64,000 nucleotides of DNA, taken from the NCBI GenBank assembly GCA_013115125.1, contig JABANN010000002.1:167522-231521 (forward strand). Reading direction: 5' to 3'. The DNA comes from Perkinsus olseni. Its lineage: Eukaryota; Perkinsozoa; Perkinsida. Below the pieces are notes generated by a model that was not told the origin of the DNA, ran no database searches, and was given only the letters and a program-made list of their open reading frames with translations. Below, piece by piece: positions 20,939 to 33,097 of the stretch. The position numbers and the translations under genes are program-made. The first letter of the stretch is position 1; each line of letters starts with the position of its first letter.

Positions 20939-21721
20939 CGATGGACGAACAAAAGCTAGCTCATGGACAGTTCCGACATACTCTGTATCTTACGTGATCA
21001 ACCCCAAAGATACCACCCAACTCAACAACCAGTCCCAGTAGCAACAGCGGCAACTGCCAGAAGAAACTCGAGGGCGCAATACAAATCTTGGGGCGAATCA
21101 TCGTTGCCCGATCTCAGACAAGAGCCTTCCTACGACCGACCACAGCGATAATAGAGCCCGACGGTGGAAGTATTTAAGAACCGCCACCACGCGACCGCAC
21201 TGGAAAATATCATTTCCGCAGCCGCAAATGAACAGAGCCGAACCTGGCCCGTTCAAGCGCCACCACGAAGCCTCTTGCAAGATTGCCGAGAGAAGTGCTG
21301 AACTATTAGCTCTGAGCAATACATTAGAAATATAGAAAGTTTGGACACCATCAACCACCCGACTACTACCACACTTCCGGCAACTCGCCCGTGTCAGTGA
21401 TGAGTAGGGGGATATCCCAAAGGGGACCAGACAGCGACTAGATTACAGCGTGGCAGTCTACAATTACATCGGTGTTTTCACCGCGCCACAAAATCCCAAA
21501 GAACAGCAGCAGACCGGCCCCCTAGGGACCGTCTAGTCTTATACAAATCATTTCTGATGGCATCCGGGAGGTCGGCGGCAACGCAACCTGAGGCGGCCTG
21601 TGCGCAACTGGTGAGCACAGGACAGTGAAAAGCGATAGCCTCGACCTCCCTCAGGTGTCTCTTGAACATCGTAATAGTATACCAGATATCAGTAATAACA
21701 ACAATTAATAAAGTACTCCTT

Positions 21722-22402
21722 CTAAACACTAACAGCAGTACTAGCTTCCGACACGCTGTGCGCACGGTTAACGGTAACATCACCATCAGCAACAGCATCT
21801 CCACTACTATCATGACGTTTGGGAAGACTAGGACCCATTCGAGCACGGCAGAGCGGACACTGATGGTACTCTAAGGACGGACTACAGGGAACTCTATTGA
21901 AGCATGCGTCGAAGCACTCAGTGTGAAACTTATGACCGCATGGCAACACTCTGACGTTATCACCAACTTGAAAATCGTTAAGGCAAATAACACAACCACT
22001 GTTATCGCCTTCCTCCATGCAATCTTGGACGTCAGCATCGGACAGCGACGCAGTCTTCGTCTCCGAGGACACCCAAGACGACCACTCCTTCAGGAAAGTC
22101 TTTTCGTACTTCTCACGCTTCTTCTCCGCCGAGTGACTCTGTTCCACCACATACGCGATAACAACAATCAGCACCGGCGGGAGGATGGTGACGACGCAGC
22201 CGTAGCAAATGAGAACACCCGCCCGCACCATTGCCGCGACGCCAAGTTCCGCAGGCCACAACACACACATCAATATAAACGTCACAATCAATAGCATGTA
22301 GACGCCCCAGGATATCAGGTAGCGCTTCCGGGAGAAGGAGGGCTCTACAAAATGAAGTACTTTAGTGCAGCACAGGTTACGTGCATGACGATTAGTTGAC
22401 AT
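21722..22402 (-). CDS. Membrane-anchored RING-H2 protein 6 of 7
   Basis: 226 residues from ATG 22402 (MSTNRHARN); an upstream in-frame ATG at 22435 is possible. The family motif EPSFSRKRYLISWG comes before two long membrane segments. The linker has LKEWSSWVSSETKTASL. RING-H2: CVIC, CGHKFHTEC and CPLC, followed by RARMGPSLPKR, almost the same as the post-RING segment of genes 4, 5 and 7. Single exon, minus strand. Confidence 0.85.
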   Translation of the reverse strand: MSTNRHARNLCCTKVLHFVEPSFSRKRYLISWGVYMLLIVTFILMCVLWPAELGVAAMVRAGVLICYGCVVTILPPVLIVVIAYVVEQSHSAEKKREKYEKTFLKEWSSWVSSETKTASLSDADVQDCMEEGDNSGCVICLNDFQVGDNVRVLPCGHKFHTECFDACFNRVPCSPSLEYHQCPLCRARMGPSLPKRHDSSGDAVADGDVTVNRAHSVSEASTAVSV

Positions 22403-22832
22403 CGTGAAAACTAAGACTGCGAAAGCAATGACCAATCTTCACCCCGACACAAGACATCGAAGACCGATCCGGCCGAAGAAACAATTATCATCAGTACAAC
22501 ACTCTCTTGAAGAGGCCATCATCGTCGTCGTCGAGTAGTGTAAGAACATTAATATGAGGAAGTGTACAGGGGAATCGTTAACATGGTACGCGAACCCCTT
22601 CTTAGCTCGAGTGTTGTAGATCGAAGAGAAAGGTAGAATACAGCAATGGGCTAAATGGTGGATGCGGACAGCAGCGATGGTGACACAACGACTTCTCATC
22701 GAGCCTCGCACAGACTTGCGAGAGAGAAAAACTCGAGTCAGAAAGTCAAAGTCAACAACAGAACATCCACAGACAGAAACGTATGCTTATCAGGAATAAC
22801 TACAACTGAAGCTGCTCAGAGGTAGAAGAGCT

Positions 22833-23357
22833 TTACACCACAGAAATCGCGTCCGACTCCTCAGGACTGACCAGCAGAGGCCCTAGATCACGACGACACA
22901 AAGGACACTTGTGGCACCGTCCCGGAGGAGGTAGCGTGGAGACGAAACAACCGTCGAAGCACCGAACGTGGAACATGTGCTTACACGGAAGGCCGCGGAC
23001 TTGCTGACCAGGGAGGAAGTCGGAGAGGCATATCGCGCAGCTGCCCTCGTCCACACTCGTCACGTAGGTGTTGCTCTTCTGCCACTTCAGCCACTCGCCG
23101 CGGAACTCGCTCGGACTAGCCGTGCCCATCAGTCTCCGCTCTTGCTTTGCCTTACGACGTGCGTACCAGCAAATGATGATGGGCGGTAGTAGGAGGAGGG
23201 CGAAGACGTAGACGAAAGAGATGAGAAGCCTCATGTTAGTGCCCGAGCTAGGGAAGAAGAAGATCCCCGCCGTAAACAGCAGCACTAGGACTATCCAACC
23301 AATCCATACAGGTAGGTAGCGTCGAGAGAATGCCGGATGGCGAAATCGAGACAGCAT
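22833..23357 (-). CDS. Membrane-anchored RING-H2 protein 7 of 7
   Basis: 174 residues from ATG 23357 (MLSRFRHPAFSRRYLPVW), chosen because this start matches the family N-terminal motif. An upstream ATG at 23504 is in frame but adds sequence without counterpart. Two membrane segments, a basic linker (RRKAKQERR), then EWLKWQKSNTYVTSV and the RING-H2 with CAIC, CKHMFHVRC and CPLC. This is the 5'-most gene of the array. Transcription of all members runs toward 15.7 kb. Confidence 0.85.
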   Translation of the reverse strand: MLSRFRHPAFSRRYLPVWIGWIVLVLLFTAGIFFFPSSGTNMRLLISFVYVFALLLLPPIIICWYARRKAKQERRLMGTASPSEFRGEWLKWQKSNTYVTSVDEGSCAICLSDFLPGQQVRGLPCKHMFHVRCFDGCFVSTLPPPGRCHKCPLCRRDLGPLLVSPEESDAISVV

Positions 23358-23504
23358 TTGGTATCCGAAGGTGAAACGGTGGAAACTGCACTGCAAAGAT
23401 TCCCTTTCTGTAAACCATTCCCCTCCAGGAATAGAAGGTCCCTCGAACGCCGTCCTTACCCTCAACCCGATACGAATTGTTGTGAGGTAGGGCCCTGAAT
23501 TCAC

Positions 23505-24115
23505 TACACATTTATACTCATTCCTAACTCGGGCTACAGCAACGTTCCTACGAGAATCCTGAGCCGGTTAGACTAGGTGCTTAAACCTAAGAACCATCTT
23601 CTTCAACGAGGACAGCGCAAGAAGGCCAGTGTGAGCAGGATGCGTAAGCTATTCCTCCTGATTCTCTGGGAGTGTTCAATAAACTCATTCTGAGACTCAG
23701 AGTCGATTCCCGAAACACATTCTACGCATGAAAATCCAGTCTCAAATCCCATCGAATCCGAGTTTGAGAATTAATTCTTCGAAGAGGAAAGCTTTTCAAG
23801 ATTCGCGGTTTTTATGAACAATACAAAAAAACCGTTAGCGGATCCACCATTACATTTCCTACAAGCCCATCCCTTCCCAACATGAGCTGTCCATTTTCAA
23901 ATAGAGTTTCACTTTCTCCCAAGTCTCGAAAAATCACGCAGAGGACGACGAGTTTGAACGAAGCAGCCGGGATGCAATTAAAGTCGAGAGAAATGCCTCG
24001 CCCGGAAATCGATCCGGCAGCCTCACAAAATCTTGCAATCTTGCGATACCTCAAATATATTCGGTGCCGACGGTTTCCACCATCCTGATCGCACACACAA
24101 CCCTTTTAATCCACG
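23505..24115. other. Divergent intergenic region
   Basis: About 0.6 kb between the RING array (minus) and the type I membrane protein gene (plus). It must hold both promoters. No repeat or RNA gene recognised. Confidence 0.6.
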
Positions 24116-25060
24116 ATGCTCCATCAAACGCTCATTCTCTCTGCCCTTGGGATTATCGCCGCCATCAAGCGCAGCAGCGGAGCCCAACAGCACCTCGTAA
24201 GTCCCTCGCTGTGCATTGATTTCCTACCGGTCGTCCGTCCACCGGGAAGGCCCTTCGACGTCGGTTCGTTCTTCCTCAGCTCGCCGCCACCGACTCCTTG
24301 CTTGATGCCATTGAGAAGACCGAAGACGCCATTGACGACCAAATGCTGGTAAGGGGACTTACATACCAGCGACCTCGTACCTCTTTGGACTGCTCTTCGA
24401 ACGCCCGACCCTGTCCGCTTCCATCAACTCGCCCCAGGCCGCTTCGCTGTGGCCACTATGATCGCATTATGGTCGAGCCTTCTGTAGAATCGTGCAACCC
24501 CTTGATGTAGCACCAGTTGCTCCCAGCCATTCTCGCTTCGTATCAGGCAGTCGTCGAAAGCTCGCTCAACAGCGACCGACCTGCGCCGATCGATTTCGCG
24601 CAGCACATGTCGTCCCTCCTCGGCCAGCCTATGGCTCCCGTGGCGGTCTCCGAGTCCTCAGTAGACCCCGTCAAACCTGAGAGGTGCCCTTCCACGCCTC
24701 TATCGCTTCCCATTGACAACAGTTCTTCAGGACCGTCAGTGAGAACACCGGACTCGGAGTCAGCCTGGATGTCGCCAACATCGTCCTCTTTCTCGGGATG
24801 CTTCTTATCGGAGTCACTCTGGGCGTCGCTGCCGTAACAATTTGCAACAGCAATCGCGTTCTACTTGTTCCGAATTTTAGGTGGCCTATCGCGAGAAGGT
24901 TATCGCTTGTTTGGAGTCTCTCCCGCTCAGCAAGAAGTCGAGGAAGCTTTACATGAGTCGCCGCGAGGTAGCCCCCGATAGACCTAGCCGACTCTCCAAG
25001 TTTCCCATCAGACATTCCGGAAGGCGGCCAATCCTCCCTTCTTGCAGCCAGCTCCGATGA
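24116..25060 (+). CDS. Small type I membrane protein, five exons
   Basis: Exons 24116-24196, 24280-24348, 24511-24683, 24731-24833 and 24881-25060 join in phase to 201 residues. The two last introns are both 47 nt. The N-terminus (LILSALGIIAAI) is a likely signal peptide. The luminal part has AIEKTEDAIDDQML and a Pro/Ser-rich stretch. A single membrane segment (NIVLFLGMLLIGVTLGVAAV) crosses an exon junction and is followed by a strongly basic tail (SKKSRKLYMSRR). Without the first 47-nt intron the frame runs to a stop and loses the membrane helix; this is the main support for the model. The long intron 24349-24510 may hide a micro-exon. Function unknown. Confidence 0.65.
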
Positions 25061-26342
25061 CAGAGTCTCCTGTAGAGAGCGCCTGAGTCGGCCTGCCGCC
25101 GCTGTGTCATAACCAGCGCGGTTCTATCATGCAAACATGATACCCTTTATACTGTTGTTCATGGACTCATGAAATCATGAGCCTCGAGGAAACTCGTTGT
25201 CTGAAGACTCAGATGTTTTTTGTTTCGAGTTTCCGTAGGCGGCCGGAGGAAACTACGATTGTACCGCTACGCACACATCCGCTAGGAGAGTTCAACATCG
25301 TTACGATGAGGGGAAATTCGTTGAACATGAGTGAGGAATCAATGTACTGGAGAGCCTGACGCGTTATCGCTTTCGAACTGACTGATCATATTCACGGCCC
25401 AAGCATCGTACCTCCACTAACAATGGGTCCTGCCGGGCAGTGAGGGGCCGTATCTCAAAATCCCAACGCGGTGCATCGACGAGGAGTTCGCCCTTCCACA
25501 GTTCAACTCGGCGCCCATGGCATAGGATCCAGGCTGTCCAGAGTCATCTACAGTGGTTCGTGCGTTATATTCACAGTAATGGCATCAATACGTGAGCTGG
25601 GATAGCAAGGGAGACAGTCATTGTGACTGAGTCACAAAAGGAATCATAGAGCGTCCGGCCTCGGGGAGAAGAGGGACGTGCCAGGCGACAGGTATTTCAA
25701 GGTTCGCCTGTTAGGGACCGACTTACTAAGAACACAACATCCGACTTTTACCATATGGAATCCAATCTCTCGTGGGTGTGAATTCAAAGTCAAACCTCGA
25801 CAGTACGGGTTAGTCAGACTAGCATCACCGATGAATCTCTCTGTGAGGGTTCAGTTTAGCCTGTTGACTAGGCCCTGTTGATCAAGCCAGGAATGTTGCT
25901 CACAGAGCGAGGTCATCGTCAGCTGGGGGACTTTCTCTCCTCCCGGCGGAGTCCGCAGTCCAAATTCATCCATGAATTAGATGTCGATATAGTAACTACT
26001 CGAAATGACCTAAACTTACAATCTCATTGCCATCCGAGACTCAGCTCCTTATCGGAGGAGAGGATCTCGTCATCGACTCCGATAGATCAGATGACCTCCG
26101 ATCGCTGCCCGGCCGTTTGATCCGATCTCCACCATAAACCGCAACCAACTTGGCCGAGGATTTGAAAAAGACTCTTCCCCCATCGACTTGGACATCCAGA
26201 CACACCGGGCCTTCGAGAGCATCGAGCCCCGGCAGAACTTCGCCCAAGGGTGTAAGTTACCCCATCGAATAAATATGCCGAATCCTGCTCCTCCGACTAT
26301 CACAACTAAACACACTAGGCCCCAGCAAACAGTGAATTAGCA
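25061..26342. other. Gap with a possible minus-strand exon
   Basis: 1.28 kb. A minus-strand stretch at 26041-26315 looks exonic (GEVLPGLDALEGPVCLDV in one frame; a hydrophobic CLVVIVGGAGFGIFI in another), but I cannot attach it to a gene. The rest is unremarkable. Confidence 0.4.
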
Positions 26343-29218
26343 TTATGCCCCGGCAGAACTGAGGCGACCGAGGAGTTCCTTCACTCTGCCATTCCCAGTG
26401 GAATCTAAGGTCGCCTCGAGCCTCTTCCAAGCTTCCCTCAGCACGTCAGGAGGGACCTCGCTGCAAACTTGTGCCATCAACGACCGAAGAACTTCCTGCT
26501 TCGTAGTGAACACCATCGCACACAACGCACAGCGAAGAATATCTTGCGTTTCTGCCGCTGTCGCCGCGCCCAGGAATCCTCCAGAAACAGCTAGCCCCAA
26601 AGCGTAACCTAGCAACTCCGTCCCTCTGGTCTCGCAGGCCCTTCGAAACGTCGCCAGAAAGATCATCTTCAACTCATCCTTCGACGGCCCGTCCTCTCCT
26701 CCAGAAACCGCCATCGTCAGCTTGGTGTAGCACTGCGCGATCTCCCCCAAGGACCCTTCCTCCAGAAGCAACATCATCCTCTCAATAACACCCAGGGCCG
26801 AGGAGACTGCGGTCGGAGGGCCGCCATCCCGTCGCCACCGGCTGAGTTCCTTCTCCGCTTTAGCCCTCGCCGCTGCGTGCTCCAGCTGCGCTCGATTGGA
26901 CTTCTCGAGTAACTCACAGACCCTCTGATACTCCCGATGAAGCTCCTCGTAGCTCTTCCGTAGCTCCTCCAGTTCCTTCTTAGATTCCGGTTTTTCTGTC
27001 TGTGCCTTGGCCGTGAGCACCGGCAAGACAATCGACTCCTCGTCCGCCGACAAACTCTCCTTCCCTCTCGACTTCGGCGTCGCCTCAGCACCATCCACAA
27101 GTTCCCTCGCCAATCTTCGTATCTTCGGTGGGACTCCCAGGGCGTTCACAACATGACAGCGCAGCCAGGGACGGACCGACGGCACCTAGCGGAAAACCTA
27201 TGCCGTGCGCTGCCGGCGTATCTTCTCACCTTGTCAATGATACTAGAGCCAACCCGAACCATCACTTCAACTGCCACCTTCTGTGCCGCCAGAGCCTGCC
27301 AAGTCGCAGAGGCCGCCGCCGGGGACTTCATCTCGGCGACGTCCGTAACAACCGGAACGACAACGCTGGACGGGAAGCCTACTAACGCCGGGAGTAGTCG
27401 TTTAATAAGCAGTGACGAGGCCAGAGGCCCAGTAGAGGCTATCAACTCCCTAGCCACCATCGCAGCAGCTCGGGGAAGAGCCATCGGGGGACCCCTGTAC
27501 GAGGGCTCCGCCAGCAAGTCCAGCACTAAGAAGGGATAGGGGATCTGCTGCACCTCGCTCGGGTGCCTGATGTCTCGAAGCTGGCCCTTCTCGCGCTGTT
27601 GCTTGACCACCAACTCCACGTAGGTGATCAGAGACTCTCTAGCGATCCTCAGATGATCGGCGAGTCGCCCCAGACCAGCAACCTGGTCATTCCCTCGCTT
27701 CACGCCAGACACAATTTGTGCTACTTTCCTGACCGCAACCTGACAGCTGGTCTGAGTCTCCGGATCATCACACGCCGCCAAGGGGTCGCCGATGGACGGC
27801 TTTCTCCGTGCTCCCGCGCCAAGGCCAAGCGTCCCTCGCTCAGGTGGCGGCGGTTTCAACTTCCTCTCTTCCACTGTGTCATCTCTCGTCTCCAGCTCCG
27901 TCGGCGCGAACCAGGGCAGGAATCTTTCTAGCTCCTTCTCGACCGCCAAAGGGTATCCTGCAACAGGGGCCTTGATGATCACGCCGTCCCCAGGCTCAAG
28001 AGTTGCACGCAGCAACCTAAGATACCCTCCAATTTTGTGGCGCGGTGACGATCGTACCGCAGCCAGCAAGCTCTCCAGAAACCTCCCCACACCAACACTC
28101 TCGACCGCCGCTTGCACCCCCTTCTCAACCCCTTCAACCCGCCCGGCCAGTTCCGTCACCGCCCCGACTAACTCCTCCACCGTACCTTCTCGTAGCCTTT
28201 CCCAATGGTCTTCCTTGTTTTCGCTCTCAGACTCCACCTCAGGGGAGTACGGTCGAGTTTCTGTCGATTCGCCTTCCGAACTTTTCCTACGATTTTCCGA
28301 GACGCCAAGAGCGCTCAAACGGTGGCCTTCGCTGAGGATGGGAAGAAGGGCCTGCCCGCCCACCGGCAGCTCAACCGACGTGACAGCGACTGGGCCAGAC
28401 GCCGCACCTGCAAGGGCCTTGTACGCTGCAGCCCACAGTTCTTCAAGATCCTGCGCCCCTTCGATACTATTTTTCAGTTTTTCCATCAGTTCCGCCATCT
28501 CCTCACTCAGCTCAATCGCGCTTGCCCGACCTATTGCCAACAACACGGCCCTCACAACCTCATGGGAGTCGCTCTCCGTCTGCGTGAAGCGCAGCAGCTC
28601 CAAGACCACTTCCTCACGCGGAACATCAGCGCCCCCACCACCCAGCCTAACCCCCGCAGCCTCAATAACAGTCACGATGCCGTCTCCCGCTCCCCTCAGC
28701 CCCTCCCGTAACTCCACCAACTCCGTCAAAGTCTCGCTCCACTCCTTCGAGAGAATGGTACTCAATATGGCGTCCGACACAGGAGCCGCTTTTATCGGAG
28801 AACACACATTAGTATCCGAAGGTTGATGCTGGGTCCAGTCCGTCGACAAAGACTGCCTCAACTCGGTATCACTAGTCCGCTCCGTCCGTCGCTCCCTCGA
28901 GCCAGAACCCTCCCCAGCTAGCCGGGTATTCTCCAATCCCGCCGTTCCAAACTCCACCGTAGCGTTCTCTGTCTCACTCGATTGAGTTTGGGCGAAGCGG
29001 TCCTCAGACGTCCCCACCTCCGCTTCGCCAGATTCCACCTTCTCGCCCCCGTCAAAGTCGAAATCAAGCCAAGAGGCACTAACCGGGGACTGATGGGAAG
29101 CCGGCTGCCCTGAGTTGCTCGACGGAGATGGTGCAGCTGTAGTCAGAGCAGCCCTGGTCGGAGTGTCCGATCTCCGCTGCGACGCCGGACTGACGTACTT
29201 CGGCGGGTGGCTCCTCAT
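26343..29218 (-). CDS. Unknown 943-residue helical protein, two exons
   Basis: Exons 27230-29218 and 26343-27185 are joined by a 44-nt GT-AG intron (27186-27229). Without splicing the first frame runs 28 codons into intron and antisense-like sequence. The N-terminal 150 residues are Ser/Pro-rich and disordered. Then come long alpha-helical stretches resembling stacked helices (ELVELREGLRGAGDGIVTVI, AELMEKLKNSIEGAQDLEEL). A coiled coil rich in Glu, Lys and Arg lies at about 26850-27000 (ELRKSYEELHREYQRVCELL), and a helical C-terminus ends RLSSAGA. No catalytic motif, no membrane segment. It may be a HEAT/ARM-like or tether protein, but that is speculation. The plus-strand frame at 27792-28826 is its shadow. 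Confidence 0.7.
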
Positions 29219-29394
29219 GGGCCGAAATCACACTGCCTCGATCGACCGATTAAATTGACTCAACCAGCGCCACCCAAATTGAAGGGAAACGTTAATGACT
29301 CTCGCGAGAAGACGACAAACTCTCAAGTTTAGAGCACCTGTAAACAACAGCGGAGCGAAGCGTTTCACAAATGACAAAAATCCTTCCCTTTGCC

Positions 29395-32300
29395 CTACTT
29401 CTCCAAGCCGTCCTCCTGAATAAAGGTCTTCATCGCCCGCACAGCGGTGACCGCTCCCTCGATCGCCAGAGTGGCTGCTGACTGGAAGGACTCGATGTTG
29501 ATCTTACCCTCAAGGCACAGATAGTTCAACTAAAAAGACAGTGAATTAACAAATCTCTCGACCGTGATTTCGAAAGAATCTTGGAGCTGCGCATCCTGCA
29601 CGCTTCAACCAAAGATATCCCGCTGGAGTTACCTCCTTACGCCGCTGGTATACCGCGACCGTCACAACAGCTCCGCCACAACCCTCCGCCTCCGCGTGAT
29701 TGAGATCGACTATCGGACTCTGATTATTCACCAATCCTACTGTGCCTGAACACACAAAAACTCCCCAGGACGATTAAAGACGGGCGAAAAATTCCGTTGA
29801 TGAACTCACACAGGGAGCGGGCACCAGCAGATTCTCAAGGCTAATGGTAAATAGTCAAGGCGGGAAATCTCGCTCGCCCTGCGCAGAGTTTTTTGTGTAA
29901 TAGTCAAGGTCGACTACCAGCAGATTCTCACGGCAAATAGGAAATAGTCACGAAATTCCCATGATGCAGAGGTTGGGAGTGTGAACAGTATGTGACCGCG
30001 CTCTGACCTAATTCGGTACTTATCAGTGTCAGAGCCAGCAACCAGGTTGGAGGCTCCTGCCAGGAGCCAGTGGTTGCCGCCGACACTAGAGTCGCCTGAC
30101 TCCATACCTCCATACCTCCATACCCTCCGGCCTGGGTCGAGTCAGCAACCTCTAGTATCCTACCTCCACATCCAGGGAGTGGCGGGCTGGGTCAAACTCG
30201 CATCCGCCACCACCATCACAACCATTACTTTGTACGCTTGTTTCTCATCTAGCAGCACCATACTAGCTCTAGCTTTGAGTTTCATTGAAGTACTGCGATC
30301 TGGATCGCAGGACCGTTGCGCACAAGTTTCTGTATTGTGCGCCTGGCCTCTGCGTGGTAATTTCGCTCACGCCTATCCTCCTACGTAGGATTGCTACCAA
30401 GGTCCGGCTGCTTGCATTGTGTAAGAGTGACCCGAGAGGTGGACCAGAAAGCCGAGGAAAAGAAAAACCCACCCGATCCCGGAACTGTTACCCAGGGCAA
30501 CCCGACCCCGGAACTGTTACCCAGGGCAACCCGACCCCGGAACTGTTACCCAGGGCAACCCGACCCCGGAACTAAGGCAAGGGGCCGTTTCAGCAAGGTA
30601 GACCTTGAGAATTGGCAGGAAACCTTGGGAATTCCCCAAAACCAGCACGCCGGGCGAGCGAGATTACAACCTTGAGAATTTCCCAAAAACCTTGAGAAAA
30701 TGAATTTGCCCCACAGGGAGCGCACGACGAGATGCAAATCAGACAGACCGTCGTAAAGACCAATAATGAATCGAACCTTCGGCCATAAGCAGAAGATAGT
30801 GCAGCGTACAGCCTTCACGAATCTTTCACGGGCCTTCTCCTGTCCAGCCGGCCGTACGAAAACAGCTATCACTAAGCCCCCCAGGATCCCCTTCCTTAAC
30901 ATCCCCGCTTCCAACGCGACTAGCTAATGCCAGTGATTCAGGCCTCCAACGCCGTAACCCCTCCCCAGCACTACATGCTGCAAACATGTCCCTTATGGGT
31001 ATACCAGCGTCCACCAAAGCAGCTGCTGCAGCGTTGGCACAAGCGGCCAGAGCTGAGCCATCTTCCTGCAGGATGGTTAGGTGCACATCAATACAGGACT
31101 TGGGAAACCTGAGCAGATGAGATGGGAGGGGGTTGGGAATCAGTGGGAGTGACGACTAATTCTACTATAGTCGTTGGTGGAGTCGTTGCTGAATGTAGTT
31201 CGATCGCTTCACCCTCAGGAGAGCTACAGATTTCGCATCACAAGCGGGCACTTGGGGCTAGCCGGCCGAGTCCAGAAAAAATTTCCTCCATTTTCGGCAA
31301 AAATTTTCGCCGATGGGTTACCGCGCCTCGGAGAACTCAGACATGAGAGACGTATATTTATGATAATATTACTGAGCATGGAAAGGTCGATGATGGTACT
31401 TCACACTGATGAAAGATACGCCAACCGGGTTAAGGGTGATAGCTAAAACCCTCCTCGAATGATCAACTCCAGTATTACGACTCGTAATTTCCGACCAACA
31501 TTGAGGGTCCCTGTAAGCCCTGCCTCGGCTATCCAGTCGCCTTTCCCCTATACTACATTTCCGTGAGAACGGCGTCCTGTATGATGCGCTGAAGCCAGAG
31601 CTGCCTCTCTGTACTGTTGCGATCGCCTGTTGTGCGGCGTTTACGGTCGATAGTTGCGAAAGATGCGGTACGATAAATAACCTAAAAATATCCTTCTCGA
31701 ATCGCGACCATGCCTTAGAAGGCATCGTTACGTTGACGATAGCCTCTCCCTGTCTAGCCATGCTGCCTGCGGCTCGACCGACCGAGGCGGCTTGGAGAGG
31801 ACGGGGTCCGAAGACATGCGCCACCACCTTGGTGAGGCCCTGAGAGAACGCGACTAACACAGTGACCGCTGGCAGGCGTGATAAGGGGGACGAGTGGTAC
31901 TGCTGTTAATTGAGAGATCGCCATTCACGCTACGGACCGCGTTGCAGCACCATAGAGGGCATGATCATCACAAAGAGTAAAGTAGGATAGAAGTTTTCCC
32001 TGGAGCTGCTCGTGGTAGAATGCTGCATGATTAGTCGAGAAATACGGATGGCGCCCCTCCACCCTACACATTATGTGCACTGTAATAGCGAAGAAAGTAT
32101 GCAGAAGTGAGGCCACTGTGGTTACTGAAAGTGAGGTTCCACCCTGGGTCGAAACGAAATAAAAGATTCCTTCCACCTTTTCCGACAAACCTGCGGCCAC
32201 TCGGATAACGCATCAATGAACGACAGGAAACGATCGCATCAAAGGCCACAAAACCCACCCCTCCCCCCTACTTCCTCTCCCCTGCTACTACCTGTTGCAA

Positions 32301-32423
32301 TGTAGCACTGCCATCCGCGTTAGGAGCATCACCGATCTTCAAAGTGAGATATCGGATCTCATTCGGCCGCCTACCGTCGAGTCGGAAGCCTTCGTAGGAG
32401 AGGAACTCCTGCCTTCTGGACAT
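29395..32423 (-). CDS. RRP41: Exosome complex core subunit RRP41
   Basis: Six exons on minus: 32292-32423, 31682-31839, 31557-31613, 30972-31108, 29633-29745 and 29395-29529. They add to 732 nt and 243 residues, close to human EXOSC4 (245). The N-terminus YEGFRLDGRRPNEIR matches the RRP41 YRVDGRR signature. Then come LTKVVAHVFGPRP, SCIDVHLTILQEDGS, ANAAAAALVDAGIPIRDMF and SPIVDLNHAEAEGCGG, in the order of the RNase PH fold. RRP41 is one of six RNase PH-like subunits of the ring that threads RNA to the catalytic subunit for 3'-5' decay and processing in nucleus and cytoplasm. The large third intron... (29746-30971 lies between exons four and five) contains a 29-bp tandem repeat. Fits: all phases agree and no stop is met. 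Confidence 0.9.
29815..29965. repeat. Direct repeat in RRP41 intron
   Basis: ACCAGCAGATTCTCA at about 29822 recurs at about 29919, with matching flanks (AAATAGTCA). The two diverged copies, about 45 bp each, lie roughly 97 bp apart inside the RRP41 intron 29746-30971. Confidence 0.6.
30481..30573. repeat. 29-bp tandem repeat, three units plus a partial
   Basis: Unit starts GGAACTGTTACCCAGGGCAA at 30481, 30510 and 30539, identical across copies, with a truncated fourth at 30568. It lies in the RRP41 intron. Confidence 0.95.
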
Positions 32424-33097
32424 GTTAAGGAAATCTCTGACACTCGTAAACGACGTTATCGGTGTGTTTGGAGATGGAATCTCAGGTTGGCCCTACTAAC
32501 CATATACCTCTTCGAGTTCCCAGTGATAAGCAGAGGTTTTCCGCCATGACAGCGACAAAGGACAGGATACGCATTTCGGTAGACTTCGGCCGTCGGAATT
32601 AGACAGGATATGGTACGCGGGATCCTTGCTGGTGGATGTTGATCCGTCCGACACTACCACATTATGTGGTAGTTGCTTCCGTAACTATGTGGTCCACATA
32701 GTTGCGAAGCCTGCTGCTACGACGATGCAATACTCGCCGCACTGGGCAACCCAAGCTACTCGACGAGTGTTGCTGTCCTCGATTGTATCCTCCGGTGCGA
32801 AGAAGGAATTTGTACTATATGGCCAACTTTGGTATATGGTGGAAAGCGGCGCGTCAAAGAGTTGCGAAAGGAGTGGTATCAGTGATTTTGCACGCATGCG
32901 CAAGCCGCGCAAGATTCTCATTTCCACTAGCCAAAGACGCGCGCTTTTAACTTTTTACTGTGCTTGCTTCCCGTCTCGTCTATCCCTCGCAGCTTAGGTT
33001 GAAGCATGCAAGATACGTTATAGGTCAAGCTAGCGCACTTCTTCCTGAGGGTCTGTTCCACTTCCTTTCAGCAGAGGGCCTTTTTGTGTACTTGTTA
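32424..33097. other. Divergent intergenic region upstream of RRP41
   Basis: 0.67 kb between RRP41 (minus) and a plus-strand membrane protein gene. Short open frames in both directions have no motif. A small inverted repeat around ACTACCACATTATGTGGTAGT (32651-32671) can form a hairpin. Confidence 0.5.

Noticed and set aside
26220-26362. 12-nt direct repeat (TTCTGCCGGGGC on minus) at the end of the 943-residue gene, as a possible alternative last exon
   Set aside because: No donor site near the first copy; the repeat is short enough to be chance.
27792-28826. 344-codon plus-strand open frame
   Set aside because: Ser/Pro-rich shadow of the 943-residue minus-strand gene; no start context, no motif.
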